This document shows positions 17,718-25,544 of a stretch of 64,000 nt of DNA, in pieces. Every line of letters begins with the position of its first letter. Position 1 is the first letter of the stretch. The position numbers were made by a program, and so were the translations under genes. A model generated the notes under the pieces. It ran no database searches, had not been told where the DNA came from, and worked only from the letters and a program-made list of their open reading frames with translations. Origin of the DNA: Gloeotrichia echinulata CP02. Its GTDB lineage: Bacteria > Cyanobacteriota > Cyanobacteriia > Cyanobacteriales > Nostocaceae. The stretch lies in NCBI GenBank assembly GCA_038087035.1, contig CP051187.1, positions 6,764,001 through 6,828,000 on the forward strand, in the 5' to 3' direction.

Positions 17718-17950
17718 CGATTTTGATAATAAGCCAAAATTTGCTGAACACGCTGCCGACTTTGTGATGTAGAATTTTCTCCCCACTCAATCCACAAACT
17801 TTGGATTTGACTTTGATCATAATCAAACTCCAAAGACGACTGGGGAATTAAACCTACTTCCACCCCTTCAACTTGACGCAAATGAGCTGCTATCTCGTGA
17901 TAAACAGCTAAAGGTAAACCAGCAAATTCAATTTTTTCCTTAGTCTCCAT
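17696..17950 (-). CDS. Small conserved-looking hypothetical protein
   Basis: 84 residues, METKEKIEFAGLPLAVYHEI..., with no membrane segment and mixed helix/strand character. The stop codon of the lipoprotein gene lies three bases upstream of its start, so they form an operon. I recall similar small proteins in this position in cyanobacteria but no function. Confidence 0.7.
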   Translation of the reverse strand: METKEKIEFAGLPLAVYHEIAAHLRQVEGVEVGLIPQSSLEFDYDQSQIQSLWIEWGENSTSQSRQRVQQILAYYQNRYCNTLN

Positions 17951-17953
17951 CTT

Positions 17954-18856
17954 TTATGAAGCTCCGGTATTAGCAGGATTTTGGGACGGTGTTGTTCCAG
18001 AAACAGGATTGGCGACAGGCGCTTTAGCTGATGGCGCTTCTCCTACCATTCTGGCTACTTCAATACCGTATTGTTCCACAATCACGACCGGGTTGTCGCC
18101 TTCATTCATTTCAATCCGTTTAATCAGCAGACCGTTTGCTAGTCGCTGTCCGGCCTCAACATAGCGACTTGTCGGCTCATCCGGTAGTTTAATAATTGCT
18201 TGGAGTTGATTACCTAGCATAACTACACCGCTTACCAGCACCGTCCTGGCTAATTCGGGATCAGGCGCTGGTGGTAATACAGATTTGAGATTTGAGGGGA
18301 CGACAACTAGGGGTAAAACTTTAGGTAAGACTGAAATCAAGCCAGGTTTAGGCTTTGCTCTCGGTGTCGATGTCGCAGCACTGGCGATCGCCCCTTTGTG
18401 GATTTTAGGCGTTTGTGGGTTTATACCGACTTGTTTGACCTGACTTTTCTGTTGTTGTCCTTTCGCGGCTACTGTCCTGAGAGTAGGCAAAAGAGGTAAC
18501 TTAGGAACTGGGTTATTGATATTAACCACTCCGGGTAACATCTGCCCAACAATTTGGCCAAATGGGTCTGGTCGCCCTTGAGACACCACAACTACCCGCT
18601 CTGTAGCATTAGTTGGTTGAATCAAGTTAGAAGCTGTCAAAGACACTGGTGATATACCTAGTGGATCTTTCTTAGCAGCCACCACTGGATTATTAAAGGA
18701 TTGAACAGCTGTAGGCGACTTTGCTACAACTGGCTGTACTGCAGGTGTTGCGCTCGGAGTCGGATTAGCAGCCTCTGGAGTAGCTTCTGAGGCACATCCA
18801 GCGATCGCTAAACTTAAAATGGCTGCACTTGCAATTGTTAAATTTCTTCTGCTCAT
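17954..18856 (-). CDS. Lipoprotein, hypothetical
   Basis: 300 residues. N-terminus MSRRNLTIASAAILSLAIAGC gives a lipobox LAIAGC with Cys21 as the lipid site. A Pro/Ala/Thr-rich linker follows (about 22-150), then a small beta-rich C-terminal domain (about 190-275) with PDEPTSRYVEAGQRLANGLL. That domain resembles pilus-assembly (PilP-like) small beta domains, but I would not assign it. It is the first gene of a two-gene operon and sits downstream of the sigma factor gene on the same strand. Confidence 0.7.
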   Translation of the reverse strand: MSRRNLTIASAAILSLAIAGCASEATPEAANPTPSATPAVQPVVAKSPTAVQSFNNPVVAAKKDPLGISPVSLTASNLIQPTNATERVVVVSQGRPDPFGQIVGQMLPGVVNINNPVPKLPLLPTLRTVAAKGQQQKSQVKQVGINPQTPKIHKGAIASAATSTPRAKPKPGLISVLPKVLPLVVVPSNLKSVLPPAPDPELARTVLVSGVVMLGNQLQAIIKLPDEPTSRYVEAGQRLANGLLIKRIEMNEGDNPVVIVEQYGIEVARMVGEAPSAKAPVANPVSGTTPSQNPANTGAS

Positions 18857-18978
18857 TAGCCCTTCTCAAAAGCGATAAAAAATTTGCTTTTTGTTCCCGT
18901 TATAACCTACTTTTTCCATTAATTAGTCATTTTTGGTACTGGAATATCAGCATAAATCCGTATATAACTGATTGACAG

Positions 18979-19755
18979 TTAATTCTCAACCACACCCATC
19001 AGATGTTTCAACAAGTCCAACCCTTTCTTGACTCTACGGGAAACTGTGACTACACTAATACCCAAGTGTTCCGCAACTTGTTTTTGTGTCAAATCATGCA
19101 AAAATACACATTCTAAGACATCACGAGTACGTTGTTCTAACTGAACCAATGCTAGCTGTAGACGTAGTTGGTCTTCTTGCGCCAATTGAAAGCTGCGGTA
19201 GTGAGGATCGGGAACCAATTCGCCCAAACTTGTAGAACCTTCTTCCCCATCTTGTACAGGGACATCTAGACTCAAAGGCGCACGATTGATCCATGCTAAT
19301 TTGATTTCTTGCCATTCATTCGGAGAAATTTCCAATGCTGCTGCTAATTCAGAATCTGTAGGTTGACGATTGTATTTTTCGCGCAAAGAACGCGCAACTC
19401 CAATCGCCTGTTGTTGCAGTGCTAAATAGCGGCGGGGAATTCGTACCGTTACACCTTTATCTCGCAGGTAGTGTTGAATTTCACCACGAATATAGGGAAT
19501 AGCAAAAGAACTGAAAGCATGTCCCTTAGAAATTTCAAATCTTTCAATAGCCCGAATTAAACCCAAACAGCCTACCTGGAGCAAATCTTCGTAGCTTTCA
19601 TGGCATTGATTCATCCAGTAGTGAGCTTCTTTTCTCACCAATCCAAAATTAACTTTTACTAGTTGATTCCGAACAGTTTCGGAGCGCGATTGCTGATATT
19701 CTCGCAGCAACTGCCAAATTTCATGCTTCAGTTCATTGGTGACTGTAATAGACAT
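18979..19755 (-). CDS. sigF: Group 3 sigma factor, SigF-like
   Basis: The longer frame reaches 19806, but the conserved N-terminus MSITVTNELKHEIWQLLREY favours the Met at 19755, giving 258 residues. Region 2 is visible as HESYEDLLQVGCLGLIRAIERF, with SSFAIPYIRGEIQHYLRDKG; region 3 as RIPRRYLALQQQA; region 4 as the helix-turn-helix DLTQKQVAEHLGISVVTVSRRVKKGL. It is of the SigB/SigF class, which in cyanobacteria controls motility and surface functions. The label SigF also leans on the neighbouring psbO, a synteny I recall from Anabaena. Confidence 0.85.
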   Translation of the reverse strand: MSITVTNELKHEIWQLLREYQQSRSETVRNQLVKVNFGLVRKEAHYWMNQCHESYEDLLQVGCLGLIRAIERFEISKGHAFSSFAIPYIRGEIQHYLRDKGVTVRIPRRYLALQQQAIGVARSLREKYNRQPTDSELAAALEISPNEWQEIKLAWINRAPLSLDVPVQDGEEGSTSLGELVPDPHYRSFQLAQEDQLRLQLALVQLEQRTRDVLECVFLHDLTQKQVAEHLGISVVTVSRRVKKGLDLLKHLMGVVEN

Positions 19756-19806
19756 AGCACCGCGTTTATTGAGCAAATCAATCGTCAAATACTCGCTTTG
19801 AATCAA

Positions 19807-20239
19807 ATTTAAACTTGCGCGATATCAAAGCAAATATCGCGCCATTTTACCCAACAAATTCTATGGCAGATAACAACTTTTCCCTCAAAAAAAGCCATAA
19901 CTGGATTGACAATCTAGCAGACAAAAACTCAATCAGCAAAATCAGGATTTTTTTTGTGTTTTAACTTGAGAGTTATCTGCGGTATTTGTAAACCGCATAA
20001 TGCCAAAATATTAAATTTTTGGCTAATTTTGAAACCGCGATTGTACTTAATTTCAGTAATTAATTATGAGTTTATCTTATAGAGATATATAATAAAGTAT
20101 TTAGGTTTTTACCGTATTATCAAAAATTATATCTTCAGCAAAAATACGTATATAAATGCCATAAATTCATACAATTTTTATGTTTAACAAGCATGTAGCT
20201 ATAAATATACGTAGATATGCAAATATGACTTTGTTTAGG
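19807..20239. other. AT-rich sigF upstream region
   Basis: About 430 bases, strongly AT-rich, with a small hairpin GCGGTATTTGTAAACCGC near 19978-19996. It is likely to hold the sigF promoter. No gene seen. Confidence 0.4.
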
Positions 20240-20351
20240 CTAGTAGTCTGTCAATTTTGTTTTGAGGGATTTTTGGTAGTGTGAGCGTCTCGCTCACGCG
20301 GGCAAGATGCCCGCACTACAGTCCATCATTTTTATCTTGACAGAGTACTAG
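20240..20351 (-). mobile_element. 110-bp MITE, copy 2 (inverted)
   Basis: Termini CTAGTAGTCTGTCAA and TTGACAGAGTACTAG. Same internal hairpins as copy 1, in opposite orientation. It directly abuts the right end of the tnpB element that starts at about 20360. Confidence 0.85.
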
Positions 20352-20399
20352 ATGCTCAAGGTTGACACTCCCCACGGATAAATCCGGGGGATTCCAGCG

Positions 20400-21620
20400 T
20401 CACTGACGTTCCTTGCTTTTACAGGTCTTGCAACCAATAGAAGTAGAGGGAACATCTCGACTGGCGTTACTTTGGGGTTGCCCACCCCTAGCGTTTACAC
20501 GACTTAAAATTACTTTGGCTGCATTCACATCACGTTGTGCAACGTATCCGCAATGTGGACAAGAATGAGTTCGAGTGCTTAGAGATTTTTGTACTTTTGC
20601 ACCACAATTACTGCATTCTTGCGAAGTGAAGTGGGGAGGAACTGCAATAATTTCTCTCCCAAACTTCTCTCCAAAGTAGTCGAGCCACTGACAGAAGTTG
20701 TACCAAGATGCATCAGAAATACTCTTAGCAAGTTTGTGGTTTTTCACCATGCCGGAAATATTTAAATCTTCCACGACTACCTTAGCGTTAGCCAGGGTTA
20801 AGTTACGCGCCAGTCTCTTGGCGTGTTCATTCCTTTGTCGAGCTACTTTTAAATGTTTCCGAGCATAAACACCACGTGCTTTTCTTCTGCCAGATGACCC
20901 TTTCTTTTTCTTGTAAATGTTACGTTGAACCCGTTTGATATCTTTTTCAGCCTTGCGGAGAAAGCGCGGGTTTTCTTCTCTGCGAGACGCTTCGCGAACA
21001 TGGTTGCCGTTGCTATCAGAGTAGAAGTATTCTAGCCCCACATCGATACCGATTTCAGATGTAGTTGGTGGTGCATCTTGTTGATTATCAATTTTGACGC
21101 AAAACTGCACATAACAACCATCGGCTCTAAGCACAATTCGCACTCGCTTAATTAGTTCAATAGGGTATTGATGAATATCCCATTTACCTAACAGCTTGAG
21201 TTCGCCAATACCTTTTTTATCAGTGAACGTTATACGACGTTTTGTTGGATGTAGTTTCCACCCAGACACCTTGTATTCAACTGAACGGCTATGCTTTTTG
21301 AACCTGGGATAACCTTTCTTTCCAGGCTTGTTTTTCTTGCAGTTATCGAAAAACCTGTTGATAGCTCGTTCTACATTTTCTACTGATGCCTGACAAGCAT
21401 GACTATTTAAATCATTAACAAATTTAAATTCGGCTCTTAGTTGAGTGTTGTACTGATACAGTTCTTTTTTACCGCATTTTAATGCCGAAGGCTTAACGCC
21501 GCAATTATCCATCCAGTATCTAAGCACTTTATTTCGCACAAATTGACTTGTACGAATAGCCTCATCTATTGCTGTTGATTGGGCTTTTTTGACAACGGCT
21601 TTATATTCTAGTACCAACAC
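20400..21620 (-). CDS. tnpB: TnpB RNA-guided nuclease (IS605 OrfB), intact
   Basis: 406 residues. RuvC catalytic residues are visible: Asp in EIGIDVGLEYF, Glu in VVVEDLNISGM, Asp in AQRDVNAAKVI. The zinc ribbon is CSNCG...CPHCG. N-terminal helices (QFVRNKVLRYWMDNCG) are typical. TnpB proteins are omega-RNA-guided DNA nucleases that aid transposon retention. The guide RNA should run from the 3' end of the gene through the hairpin at 20370-20390 into flanking DNA. Residues near EASRREE correspond to a dispersed repeat (CTCTGCGAGACGCTTCGCGA, about 20978-20997) carried in frame inside the coding region. Confidence 0.92.
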   Translation of the reverse strand: MLVLEYKAVVKKAQSTAIDEAIRTSQFVRNKVLRYWMDNCGVKPSALKCGKKELYQYNTQLRAEFKFVNDLNSHACQASVENVERAINRFFDNCKKNKPGKKGYPRFKKHSRSVEYKVSGWKLHPTKRRITFTDKKGIGELKLLGKWDIHQYPIELIKRVRIVLRADGCYVQFCVKIDNQQDAPPTTSEIGIDVGLEYFYSDSNGNHVREASRREENPRFLRKAEKDIKRVQRNIYKKKKGSSGRRKARGVYARKHLKVARQRNEHAKRLARNLTLANAKVVVEDLNISGMVKNHKLAKSISDASWYNFCQWLDYFGEKFGREIIAVPPHFTSQECSNCGAKVQKSLSTRTHSCPHCGYVAQRDVNAAKVILSRVNARGGQPQSNASRDVPSTSIGCKTCKSKERQ

Positions 21621-21680
21621 TCTTGCCTCACCCCCTTTTTATCGCCTATACTATATCTAGTATACACGGAATATCTAAAA

Positions 21681-21884
21681 ATGACAACTAAAAAAGGACA
21701 AAAAAGATTAAAGAATATACCAATATTGCACGATGAAGTTAAAGCCAAAAGAACCGTAGTTCTAACACCTACGGCTTGGGAGAATATTAAACTAGAAGCA
21801 CAAAGCAGAGGTTTGAGTGCTAGTGAATTAATCGAGGAATGGGGACGGCGATTAAAATCGCCAACGGCTAGCCCCCATGCTTGA
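21681..21884 (+). CDS. Ribbon-helix-helix-like small protein in the tnpB element
   Basis: 67 residues: a basic start MTTKKGQKRLKNIPILHDEV, then KRTVVLTPTAWENIKLEAQSR, GLSASELIEEWGRRLKS. The strand-helix-helix pattern with G(L/I)SxSEL(I/L) is that of CopG/Arc-type DNA-binding proteins. It is divergent from tnpB across a 60-base gap with a likely shared promoter region, and its last codons run through the transposon-end hairpin. It may repress tnpB or bind the transposon end; that role is inferred. Confidence 0.65.
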   Translation: MTTKKGQKRLKNIPILHDEVKAKRTVVLTPTAWENIKLEAQSRGLSASELIEEWGRRLKSPTASPHA

Positions 21885-22039
21885 AAGCAGGGGCTTGCTC
21901 GCCGTTGATATTCTGGTCAAGAGTCAAGAGTCAATAGTCAATAGTCAAAAGTTTTGAATTATAGCAACCGCCAAAGTGCTTAGGACATTAACTGATGATA
22001 AAACCTAGACACAATCAGACTTGTAACCCAGTCCCCAAT

Positions 22040-22129
22040 CCCCAGCGATGCACTGAGCGGTCGTTGTGTCCCCAGCGATGCACTGAGCGGTCGTTGTGTC
22101 CCCAGCGATGCACTGAGCGGTCGTTGTGT
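22040..22129. repeat. Three exact 30-bp tandem repeats
   Basis: The unit begins CCCCAGCGATGCACTGAGCG and ends GTCGTTGTGT, repeated three times without spacers. A degenerate relative occurs at 31140-31172 (GCGATGCACTGAGCTTGCCG). It lies downstream of psbO, before its terminator. Confidence 0.95.
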
Positions 22130-22180
22130 CACCTGCTATAATTGCAACACATCTGTCATCAGGGTACGGCAGTGCCCCGT

Positions 22181-22224
22181 AAAAAACCCACATACCTTAA
22201 TCAAACAAGATGGGTATGTGGGTT
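22181..22224 (-). terminator. Intrinsic terminator of psbO
   Basis: AACCCACATACC (22185-22196) pairs with GGTATGTGGGTT (22213-22224). On the minus strand the stem is followed by a T-run (the A-run at 22181-22186). It is 70 bases past the psbO stop and correctly oriented. Confidence 0.85.
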
Positions 22225-22293
22225 AATTTTTAGCTTCAAGTCTCATGCATCCAGAATTATAGGATGCCAGTTAGCTACGATATTCAAGCCAAT

Positions 22294-23127
22294 TTACGCC
22301 TTTTTTGCTTCAACTTTGGCATAAAACAGACCACGAATTTTGACTTCCTTCGGTTCGCCTGCGCCTAAATCAGTATCAGAGGGCTGTTCACTCTCAAAAG
22401 TTCCAGCAATTTCGCCAGTAATGTTATCTACTTTGGCTACTTGCAGAGAGATTTTGCCACTGAGAACATCAGTACGCTTGACGTTAGTGCGGGTGAGTGA
22501 ATCATCATCTGCTTGGGCGGGGAGAGCCACAGCATTATCATAGCCACTGACGACACCACGACCTTTAGGATCTAGGAAAGCAGCACCACGATAGGAAGGT
22601 ACTTTGAATGTGCCTTCAAAGTCGGTGGAGGTATTCAGACTTGTTAAGCCAGGTTGTGTTTGAGCAACCAAATTTTTGATGGTAAAGAGGAAAGGTACTC
22701 GCTCACCACCAGGAAGCTGCACGGTGATAGCTTGGAAGTCAAGACCATCTTTTTCGGCAAAGGTGAGGCTACTATCTGGATTGATATTCAGATCGCCTTG
22801 TACCTGGTCAATGGTGGAGGTGTATCTGGTCAACAATTTACCAGCAACAAATTCTGCTTGTTGGCGTTTATTGGCGGGTTCTTCTTTGACAAAGAATTGA
22901 GTCGGTTCCAAGCAAAGTTCTTTGATGGCGTAGGACTGGGTAGAATCGATAGAAATCGAACCACGGCTTGTTTCTGACAGTTGGGGGCATTTATTAGCCA
23001 ACCCAGTACCCCGAATTTGTTCGTAAGTCAGTATATCCGTGCTATTAGACGATGGACCATCACTACAAGCAGTTACTAGTCCCAGGCACAATGCCAAAAA
23101 TGCAACAATTAAAGCGCGATACCTCAT
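22294..23127 (-). CDS. psbO: Photosystem II manganese-stabilising protein
   Basis: The frame is open to 23145, but MRYRALIVAFLALCLGLVTAC (start 23127) gives a clean signal sequence, so I choose that Met (277 residues). PsbO is the 33-kDa extrinsic lumenal subunit that stabilises the Mn4CaO5 cluster. Family marks: LTYEQIRGTGLANKCPQL, the second Cys in KELCLEP (disulphide pair), and PSYRGAAFLDPKGRGVVSGYDNAVALPA. The N-terminal Cys after LVTA may also be a lipidation site. It has its own terminator, so it is monocistronic. Confidence 0.96.
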   Translation of the reverse strand: MRYRALIVAFLALCLGLVTACSDGPSSNSTDILTYEQIRGTGLANKCPQLSETSRGSISIDSTQSYAIKELCLEPTQFFVKEEPANKRQQAEFVAGKLLTRYTSTIDQVQGDLNINPDSSLTFAEKDGLDFQAITVQLPGGERVPFLFTIKNLVAQTQPGLTSLNTSTDFEGTFKVPSYRGAAFLDPKGRGVVSGYDNAVALPAQADDDSLTRTNVKRTDVLSGKISLQVAKVDNITGEIAGTFESEQPSDTDLGAGEPKEVKIRGLFYAKVEAKKA

Positions 23128-23209
23128 GGTCAACCTCAATTTCAAAAATTAATATCTAAGTTTTGACTTCTGCTACATAAAATCTAGACAAAGCTAGATA
23201 TTACTTGAC

Positions 23210-23580
23210 ATTTCAATGGGAGTATGGTAGCAGTTATCCCCTAACCCTTCTGCTTCCCGTTGCTTGGCAACCCTACCGCGAACGGTACGCTGCACAAACG
23301 TTCCAGGTTAAAGCCGAGCGGAGTCGAACGCGAGTGCGTCCTGCTGGGAGGCTTTAACCTCCAGACACGGTTTAGCCTTCCGTGCATATTTTTCGAGATT
23401 TACCACATGTATTTAAATCTCGGTCGGCAGTCTTCGTGCCATGCTGTTCCCATAGGAAACAGCGGCGCCGCTCAAGTCGTTTTGTATTATGTATGTGTCG
23501 CCACTACATACAACCTATTTTGTTGATAGGGAAATTAGCCAGATCATACGATTTTTTGAAACTCAAAATCAAAGGACTCC
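23210..23580. other. Non-coding, GC-variable stretch with long stem
   Basis: Upstream of psbO and downstream of a tnpB element. GGTTAAAGCC (23306-23315) pairs with GGCTTTAACC (23350-23359). Short frames here look random. It could be the interior of another ORF-less transposon or a structured RNA; I cannot place ends. Confidence 0.35.
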
Positions 23581-23659
23581 ACTAGTGACATCTCCCACCA
23601 CTGAACGGAGTACCGTTTCAGTGGGGGCTTCCAATACAATCCGGCTATCGCTTAGGAGG

Positions 23660-24828
23660 CTATTGGCTTTTGAGGACGGGATGACCCTCCGCCCTTTTTC
23701 TTATGTTTATCGCTGCATTATGATCGCGGTCAAGACTACACCCACAACTAGGGCAGTCATGCCATCTTTCATGCAGCTTTTTGGGAACTTTCACCCCACA
23801 ACTAGAGCAATCTTGACTTGTGCTAGATGCTTTAACTGAGATAACACATAATCCAGCGTTTTCGGCTTTGATTTGTAGTATCGACTATTGCTTGACCATC
23901 CAGCATCAAGTATAGATTTTGCTAATCGAGTACGCGCAAGTCCTTTTACATTCAAATCTTCAACCGCTATAACATCGTATTTTTTCAATAGATTGTTTGC
24001 AGTTTTAAAATGAAAATCCTTCCTTTTGTCTGCAACTTTTTTGTGCTGTTTACCTAATTGCTTGATAGCTTTTTGCCTACCAACGCTCCCCTTTTTTCTA
24101 CGGGATACTCGTTTTTGGATAACCCGTAACCGTTTCTGAGATTGACGATAATACTGCGGGATTTTGACTACATCTCCACTGGAAGTAGTCAAAAATTCTT
24201 TCAAGCCAACATCAATCCCAGTTATAGAATCGGGATTGAAGTCAGACTTAATTGCAGGTACAGTCTTATCTTCTAAACTAAGAGTTACATAATATCCATC
24301 AGCCTTTCTTGTGATAGAGCAAGTCTTGATTTTGAATCCGTCGGGTATTGCACGATGTAGTGTCAGCTTCAATTTTCCAATCTTGGGAAGAGTTATGAAA
24401 CTTTTATCGATGCAATCGGCTTTCATGGATGGATAGGTAAAAGTTTTGTATTGGTTAGGAGCTTTAAACCGAGGTCTTCCGCTTCGTTTTCCTTTGCCAT
24501 CTCCACCTAGAAATCTATCAAAAGCTAACTCAACTCGTTTGGCTGCATTTTGCAAAACCTGCGAGTGAATTTCTTTGTACCACGGTCTATCTTTTTTTAG
24601 TTGGGGTAATGAGTTTTGCTGGCTGTAGTAGTCAGGATTATCTCGCAATTCTGGCAAGTGACAAACAAATAAAGAGCAAGAATTGATAGAGCATCTATTT
24701 TCTTCATACCAGCGAAAACGATCAGCCAACAAATAGTTATATTGACAGCGAAGCATATCTAGCCATCTATCAATCTGAGTTATTTGTTGTTTTGTGGGGC
24801 GCAATCGATACTGGTATGAAGTTATCAT
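23660..24828 (-). pseudogene. tnpB, frameshifted before its zinc-ribbon domain
   Basis: The first frame (24828 to 23791, 345 codons) holds the N-terminal helices and RuvC motifs GIDVGLKEFL and IAVEDLNVKGL, then runs into nonsense after DAGWSS. Another frame continues the family sequence: ILQIKAENAG, then QDCSSCGVKVPKK, CPSCGCSLDRDHNAA, and a stop at 23660. The shift lies at about 23875-23890, apparently a one-base deletion. The third catalytic Asp (DRDHNAA) is therefore lost from the main product. It is probably inactive unless a frameshift restores it. Confidence 0.88.
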
Positions 24829-24885
24829 TTGTTTTTCCTCCTAAAAAATAGGATAACATAAACGTGTGTCGATTGGGTGGACTAA

Positions 24886-25053
24886 ATGAAAGAATGTAGA
24901 ATAAGCTTGAGAATTTCCATTAGGAGAATGAGTAAATTCAGGAACTATGCAGTAAATCAAGATAAGACCTTGACCCAACTAATAGAAGAATATATTGATT
25001 CACTTCCAAATACGAAGATTGGCAATTCGTCATCGACCAACGTTTCTGAATAA
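24886..25053 (+). CDS. Small ribbon-helix-helix-like protein in the tnpB element
   Basis: 55 residues read by eye: MKECRISLRISIRRMSKFRN, YAVNQDKTLTQLIEEYIDSL, then PNTKIGNSSSTNVSE. A short basic strand followed by two helices with the RHH-like TLTQLIEEYIDSL pattern. It is divergent from the tnpB pseudogene 57 bases away, as its counterpart at 21681-21884 is. It probably binds DNA as a dimer. A partner or repressor role for tnpB is inferred from the repeated layout. Confidence 0.6.
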   Translation: MKECRISLRISIRRMSKFRNYAVNQDKTLTQLIEEYIDSLPNTKIGNSSSTNVSE

Positions 25054-25191
25054 CCTGCGGTTATTGTCGCTTGTTGGTCAATTCCTCATTGCCCACCTTA
25101 TATCCCGCCACTGACCTGGGTACAGGTTCAGTGGGGGACTTACGGTGTAAAGTTAAATTTGAATAGACCTGATTAACACGGAGGAAACTGG

Positions 25192-25503
25192 ATGAACAAC
25201 GACCGAAATTTCGCATCAGGGAAGTTGTCTGATAAACTAGAGGCGATCGCCACTACGGTATATGATGCAGCTGAGGACAGTCTTGGCGATTCTATAGCGC
25301 TTTTAGCCTTACTACGGAAGTTGGAGCAGTTACATCGAGAAATTCGTGATGGCTCTTTTCAAGACAGTTTGCCAGAAAACCGCCAGCAACTCTACTCTCT
25401 ACTGAAAGACATTGAATCTGAGGGCGGCTGGCCTTATATTGAGCGCATGAGATTACAAGCTTTCATCGCAAAATTGCCAGAAGAAGCTACTGACAATCGC
25501 TGA
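25192..25503 (+). CDS. Cyanobacterial hypothetical protein, helical
   Basis: 103 residues, MNNDRNFASGKLSDKLEAIA..., predicted all-helical, acidic, no membrane segment. GGAGG occurs seven bases before ATG, a strong ribosome binding site. It converges with the WD-repeat gene (42 bases between the stops). No function known to me. Confidence 0.75.
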   Translation: MNNDRNFASGKLSDKLEAIATTVYDAAEDSLGDSIALLALLRKLEQLHREIRDGSFQDSLPENRQQLYSLLKDIESEGGWPYIERMRLQAFIAKLPEEATDNR

Positions 25504-25544
25504 ATTATCCCAGCTATAGGCAGGTTGAAACTAACAAAAATATG

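Larger units (their letters stand above)
20360..21907 (-). mobile_element. IS200/605-like tnpB-only transposon with divergent RHH gene
   Basis: Right end (3' of tnpB): hairpin CCCCACGGATAAATCCGGGGG at about 20370-20390, next to GTTGACAC. Left end: GGCGATTAAAATCGCC (21847-21862) plus a long hairpin inside AACGGC...GCCGTT (21863-21906). It contains tnpB (minus) and a small ribbon-helix-helix-like gene (plus). No TnpA is present, so any movement needs a trans-acting Y1 transposase. Exact ends are estimated from hairpins. Confidence 0.75.
23585..25148 (-). mobile_element. IS200/605-like element with frameshifted tnpB and divergent RHH gene
   Basis: Both ends carry matching hairpins: CCACTGAACGGAG...TTTCAGTGGGGG (23597-23626) and CCACTGACCTGGG...TTCAGTGGGGG (25104-25135). 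Between them are a tnpB pseudogene (minus) and a small RHH-like gene (plus), the same layout as at 20360-21907. Boundaries are estimated from the hairpins. Confidence 0.7.

Noticed and set aside
22040..22129. Three exact 30-bp repeats as a CRISPR array
   Set aside because: The units are directly adjacent without spacers and belong to a dispersed Nostoc repeat family. I see no CRISPR array in the window.
23260..23839. Three overlapping plus-strand frames near 23.3-23.8 kb
   Set aside because: They run antisense through the tnpB pseudogene end and a stem-rich non-coding stretch.
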